The position numbers were made by a program, and so were the translations under genes. Shown piece after piece: positions 5,098-7,154 of a DNA stretch of 7,154 bases. The notes under the pieces were generated by a model, which was given only the letters and a program-made list of their open reading frames with translations, was not told the origin of the DNA and ran no database searches. Source of the DNA: Acidobacteriota bacterium (lineage in GTDB: Bacteria > Actinomycetota > Acidimicrobiia > Spongiisociales > UBA5794); assembly GCA_022574065.1 (NCBI GenBank), contig JACZST010000099.1, positions 1 to 7,154 of the forward strand. Direction: 5' to 3'. Each line of letters opens with the position of its first letter. The first letter of the stretch is position 1.

Positions 5098-5958
5098 TTG
5101 GCAGCGAAGAAAAAGACGACGACCACGGCGAAAACGAAGTCGACCTCGTCAAAGTCCTCCGCAACTGCAAAGACAACCGCCGTCAAGCAGTCGACGGCCA
5201 AGAAGCCGGCGACAAAGAAGAACTCTGCCATGAAGCCGGCCGCGAAGAAGACGGCGGCGAAAAAGTCGCCTGCCAAGAAGCCCGCGGCCAAGGCGACCAA
5301 GCCGCCAGCGAAGAAGCCCGCAGCCAAGGCGACCAAGCCACCAGCGAAGAAGCCCGCAGCCAAGGCGACGAAGCCACCAGCAAAGAAGCCGGCGGCCAAA
5401 TCGACGAAGCCCAAGGAGAAGGCTGTAGACACAGAGCCCGTGAAGAAACCGGCGATCCCGTTCGCCGTCGGCGACAATGTGGTTTATCCCCATCACGGCG
5501 CGGCGACGATCATCAAGAAGCGCAGGCTCGACGTTGGTGGCGAGAAGCGGGATTACTTCATCCTCGAGATTGCAACCGACCAACTCACGGTCAGTGTGCC
5601 GGTGGATTCAGCGGTCGAGCTTGGGGTGCGCCCGGTCATCAGCAAAAACAAAGCCAAGCAGGTGTTCGCCGCGTTGCGCAGCGAGCCGCAGGAGGCCGGA
5701 TCGAACTGGAGCCGGTGGTACAAGATTCTGACCGAGAAGATCAACAGCGGCGACATCTTCCAGGTCGCAGAGGTGATCAGGGATCTCGATTACGCCCAGA
5801 AGGTCAAAGGCATCTCCCCCGCCCTCAAGCGGATGCTGGCCAAGGCCCGCCTGATCATCATCAGCGAGCTCCAGTTCTCGCTCGACATCTCCGAGGAGGA
5901 CGCGGTCAAGAAGCTGGAGCGAGCCCTCCCCAAGATCGAGGAGTTGGTGGAGGCCTGA
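5098..5958 (+). CDS. carD: CarD-family RNA polymerase regulator with Lys/Ala/Pro-rich N-terminal tail
   Basis: A 286-aa protein. Residues about 119-286 align end to end with M. tuberculosis CarD (162 aa), which binds the RNA polymerase beta subunit and wedges a tryptophan into the upstream edge of the bubble to stabilise open complexes. Visible matches are FAVGDNVVYPHHGAA (122-136), DQLTVSVPV, SNWSRWYKI (202-210, W204 equivalent to Mtb W85), SGDIFQVAEVIRDL and KRMLAKARLI. Residues 1-118 are an added low-complexity basic tail (K, A, P, T), including four 12-residue repeats of PAKKPAAKATKP at 58-105. It resembles the tails of histone H1-like proteins and mycobacterial HupB. By my alignment the Mtb polymerase-contact residues R25 and R47 correspond to L144 (next to R142-R143) and S166. 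The start is TTG 5098: an in-frame TGA at 5092-5094 rules out anything upstream, and AGGTGAG precedes it, though closely. ATG 5230 is an alternative that would keep most of the tail. ispD follows after 25 nt. Confidence 0.92.
   Translation: MAAKKKTTTTAKTKSTSSKSSATAKTTAVKQSTAKKPATKKNSAMKPAAKKTAAKKSPAKKPAAKATKPPAKKPAAKATKPPAKKPAAKATKPPAKKPAAKSTKPKEKAVDTEPVKKPAIPFAVGDNVVYPHHGAATIIKKRRLDVGGEKRDYFILEIATDQLTVSVPVDSAVELGVRPVISKNKAKQVFAALRSEPQEAGSNWSRWYKILTEKINSGDIFQVAEVIRDLDYAQKVKGISPALKRMLAKARLIIISELQFSLDISEEDAVKKLERALPKIEELVEA
5269..5412 (+). repeat. Four 36-bp tandem repeats inside carD
   Basis: Codons 58-105 of carD are four in-frame units of 36 bp, each coding PAKKPAAKATKP (the last unit PAKKPAAKSTKP). 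Units 2 and 3 are nearly identical at the DNA level, and the others differ mainly at third positions. Being in-frame multiples, copy-number changes would alter tail length without breaking the gene. Confidence 0.9.
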
Positions 5959-5969
5959 CGCCAGCGGCA

Positions 5970-5975
5970 TACCAT
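5970..5975 (+). promoter_or_regulatory. Putative -10 box of ispD
   Basis: TACCAT fits TANNNT and ends 8 nt before ATG 5984, within the 25-nt carD-ispD gap. GAGG at 5977-5980 lies only 3 nt from the ATG. ispD may have its own near-leaderless start as well as read-through from carD. Confidence 0.35.
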
Positions 5976-5983
5976 CGAGGGTC

Positions 5984-6616
5984 ATGAGCTCGCCCAATGA
6001 TCTCTGGGCCATCCTGGTCGCAGCCGGAAGAGGAGTTCGGTTTGGCAGCCCGAAGCACGCCGCCCTCCTCGACGACGACCCACTTTGGGTTCATGCCGAG
6101 CGTGCGCTCAGGTCTGGAGGTGTCGACGAAGTTGTGGTCGTCGGAGATGTTCCAGACGGCGTTCCTGGCGGGGAGCGACGCATCGATTCGGTGCGCAATG
6201 GGCTCGACCATGTGCCGCCGACGGTTGAGTTCGTGCTCGTCCACGACGCCGCCCGGCCCCTCACCGATCCCAAGCTCGTCGTCCGGGTCATCGACCGGCT
6301 TCGCGCCGGTGACGTCGCAGGCGTTGTCCCCGCAGTACCCGTCCCCGACACGCTGAAGTACATCGCAGGCGATGAGGTCGTAGAGACCGTTGATCGCTCG
6401 TCGCTGGTCGCAGTGCAAACGCCGCAGGGGTTCAGGGCCGAGATTCTGCGCAAGGCCCATGCCTCCGCTCGAGCGGACGCCACCGACGACGCCATGCTCG
6501 TCGAAGCTATCGGCGAACGGGTAGTGACGATCGCCGGTGACCGAGCAAACATCAAGGTGACCTACCTCGAGGATCTCGAGCTGGCACGAGTATTGCGCTC
6601 GGTGGACCGTGGCTGA
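5984..6616 (+). CDS. ispD: 2-C-methyl-D-erythritol 4-phosphate cytidylyltransferase IspD
   Basis: A 210-aa cytoplasmic enzyme of the MEP isoprenoid pathway. It joins MEP and CTP to give CDP-ME and pyrophosphate. Family motifs appear in order: the CTP-binding loop AAGRGVRFG (13-21) with PK (23-24); GGERRIDSVRNGL (62-74); LVHDAARPL (85-93); VPVPDTLKYI (118-127); VQTPQGFRAEIL (144-155); ATDDAMLVEAIG (166-177); and GDRANIKVTYLEDLELA (185-201), with the substrate-contacting Lys at 191. It is slightly shorter than the E. coli enzyme (236 aa), mostly through a compact segment after the CTP loop. ATG 5984 leaves 5 codons before the first beta strand (WAILVAAG). It lies 25 nt after carD and overlaps ispF by 8 nt, so ispD and ispF are translated together. 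Confidence 0.95.
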   Translation: MSSPNDLWAILVAAGRGVRFGSPKHAALLDDDPLWVHAERALRSGGVDEVVVVGDVPDGVPGGERRIDSVRNGLDHVPPTVEFVLVHDAARPLTDPKLVVRVIDRLRAGDVAGVVPAVPVPDTLKYIAGDEVVETVDRSSLVAVQTPQGFRAEILRKAHASARADATDDAMLVEAIGERVVTIAGDRANIKVTYLEDLELARVLRSVDRG

Positions 6617-7094
6617 GGGCCACACCAGGGTTGGCTGGGGTTTCGACGCACACCGCTTCGGACCCGACGGACCATTGATCCTCTGTGGCATCGAGGTGGA
6701 TGACGCCCGCGGAGTCGAAGCAACAAGCGACGGCGACGTCGCCGCCCATGCCTTGATCGACGCGTTGCTGGGTGCCGTGGGGATCGGCGACCTCGGTACC
6801 CACTTCGCTTCGGATGATCCAGACATGCAGGGAGCCGACTCGATGCAGTTGCTTGTTCGCGCGCTGCGCCTGGTCGAGAACGAAAGCTACCGCGTCGGCA
6901 ACGTCGACGTGACGATCATCTCCGAGTCGGTGCGGGTGGCCCCGCATCGCGATGCGATGCGGGCTGCGCTGTCGGAGGTGCTCCGGATCGACGTCGATGC
7001 GGTCTCCGTGAAGGCGACCTCCACGGACGGGATGGGCTCGATCGGGGCCGACGAGGGTATTGCGGCGGCCGCCGTCGCCACCGTCTATCGCTGA
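6609..7094 (+). CDS. ispF: 2-C-methyl-D-erythritol 2,4-cyclodiphosphate synthase IspF
   Basis: A 161-aa enzyme that cyclises CDP-ME 2-phosphate to MEcPP with release of CMP, normally as a homotrimer with a metal at each subunit interface. Metal ligands are D13 and H15 (GFDAHRFG) and H47 (SDGDVAAHAL). Other family motifs are GDLGTHFASDDPDMQGADS (60-78), GNVDVTII (97-104) and KATSTDGMGSIGADEGIAA (135-153). The usual His before SDGD (H34 in E. coli) is Thr39 here. The start is GTG 6609, inside the last codons of ispD (TGA 6614-6616), with only six residues before the RVGWGFDAH strand. The CDP-ME kinase gene ispE is not in the window. The stop at 7092-7094 is 4 nt from the stop of a convergent minus-strand gene. 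Confidence 0.95.
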   Translation: MAEGHTRVGWGFDAHRFGPDGPLILCGIEVDDARGVEATSDGDVAAHALIDALLGAVGIGDLGTHFASDDPDMQGADSMQLLVRALRLVENESYRVGNVDVTIISESVRVAPHRDAMRAALSEVLRIDVDAVSVKATSTDGMGSIGADEGIAAAAVATVYR

Positions 7095-7098
7095 GTCA

Positions 7099-7154
7099 CT
7101 ACCCCTGGGTAAAGGCGGCGACGATCAGACCTGGATCGTCGCTGAACACGCCCC
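7099..7154 (-). CDS. C-terminal fragment, possible glycerophosphodiester phosphodiesterase
   Basis: On the minus strand the last 17 codons of a gene that starts outside the window read GVFSDDPGLIVAAFTQG, then TAG (7101-7099). A terminal 'G-hydrophobic-(S/T)-D-x-P-x-hydrophobic' segment is typical of the last beta strand and helix of GDPD-family TIM barrels, which cleave glycerophosphodiesters to glycerol-3-phosphate and an alcohol. The match is short, so the family is a suggestion. The frame is supported by its convergent stop only 4 nt from the ispF stop. Confidence 0.45.
   Translation of the reverse strand, partial: GVFSDDPGLIVAAFTQG
7118..7142. terminator. Hairpin near the ispF / convergent gene ends
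   Basis: Perfect 9-bp arms GCGACGATC (7118-7126) and GATCGTCGC (7134-7142) enclose a 7-nt loop, 23 nt after the ispF stop and inside the last codons of the convergent minus-strand gene. No U-run follows in either direction, so if it ends ispF transcripts it is not a textbook intrinsic terminator. It may also be a coincidence of coding sequence. Confidence 0.3.

Noticed and set aside
4914..5477. Minus-strand frame reading as a Phe/Ala/Gly-rich multi-helix membrane protein
   Set aside because: It is the antisense of the Lys/Ala/Pro-rich carD repeats (AAG codons read as CTT/TTC on the other strand). The + strand frame has a real CarD domain.
4869..5987. Long + strand frame overlapping disA and carD, rich in Glu, Gly and Arg
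   Set aside because: An out-of-frame reading of the carD repeats, with a degenerate composition. It ends without any domain.
1..7154. tRNA, rRNA, riboswitch, insertion sequence or phage genes
   Set aside because: Nearly all sequence is accounted for by protein genes, the gaps are 161 nt or shorter, and none shows tRNA folds, riboswitch cores or transposase motifs.

Overview
The window is GC-rich, tightly packed, and almost all coding on the + strand. The gene set (a CarD-type RNA polymerase regulator with the actinobacterial VVYPHHGAA and NWSR signatures, DisA, RadA, ispD-ispF) and the recurring TANNNT boxes 6-9 nt before start codons point to Actinomycetota. A deep, non-mycobacterial lineage such as Acidimicrobiia is a reasonable guess, but the sequence alone does not prove it.

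Layout. (1) 1-1359: the C-terminal tail of one ABC permease, translationally coupled (TGATG) to a complete second permease of the BmpC/YufQ nucleoside-transporter type. (2) 1360-1520: a 161-nt convergent intergenic region filled with degenerate heptamer repeats, GAGTC(GCAAGWC)n, whose outer ends touch the stop codons of both flanking genes. (3) 1521-2360, minus strand: a single-pass membrane protein with a cytoplasmic zinc ribbon and an external discoidin-like domain. It is divergent from a 39-aa single-TM microprotein at 2404-2523. (4) 2524-2602: another, cleaner heptamer array, then the radA promoter. (5) 2603-7094: radA, disA, carD, ispD, ispF, all on the + strand. (6) 7099-7154, minus strand: the C-terminus of a convergent gene, possibly a glycerophosphodiester phosphodiesterase.

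How the genes fit together. RadA (branch migration in recombination) and DisA (DNA-scanning c-di-AMP synthase) are neighbours in many Gram-positives and link DNA integrity to c-di-AMP signalling. CarD stabilises RNA polymerase open complexes. IspD and IspF catalyse the third and fifth steps of the MEP isoprenoid pathway. From memory, Mycobacterium tuberculosis keeps the same set clustered (ispF, ispD, carD, lpqE, radA, disA around Rv3581c-Rv3586), so this half of the window is a conserved housekeeping neighbourhood and not a mobile island.

The unusual points lie inside this ordinary setting: a CarD with a histone-H1-like Lys/Ala/Pro tail of about 118 residues carrying four 36-bp repeats; a DisA whose two signature motifs read DGG and RFR in place of DGA and RHR; smaller motif changes in RadA and IspF; the gene-end heptamer repeats; and several apparently leaderless or near-leaderless genes. 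I see no phage, IS element, CRISPR, tRNA or rRNA. I do not think the window holds a wholly new multi-gene system.
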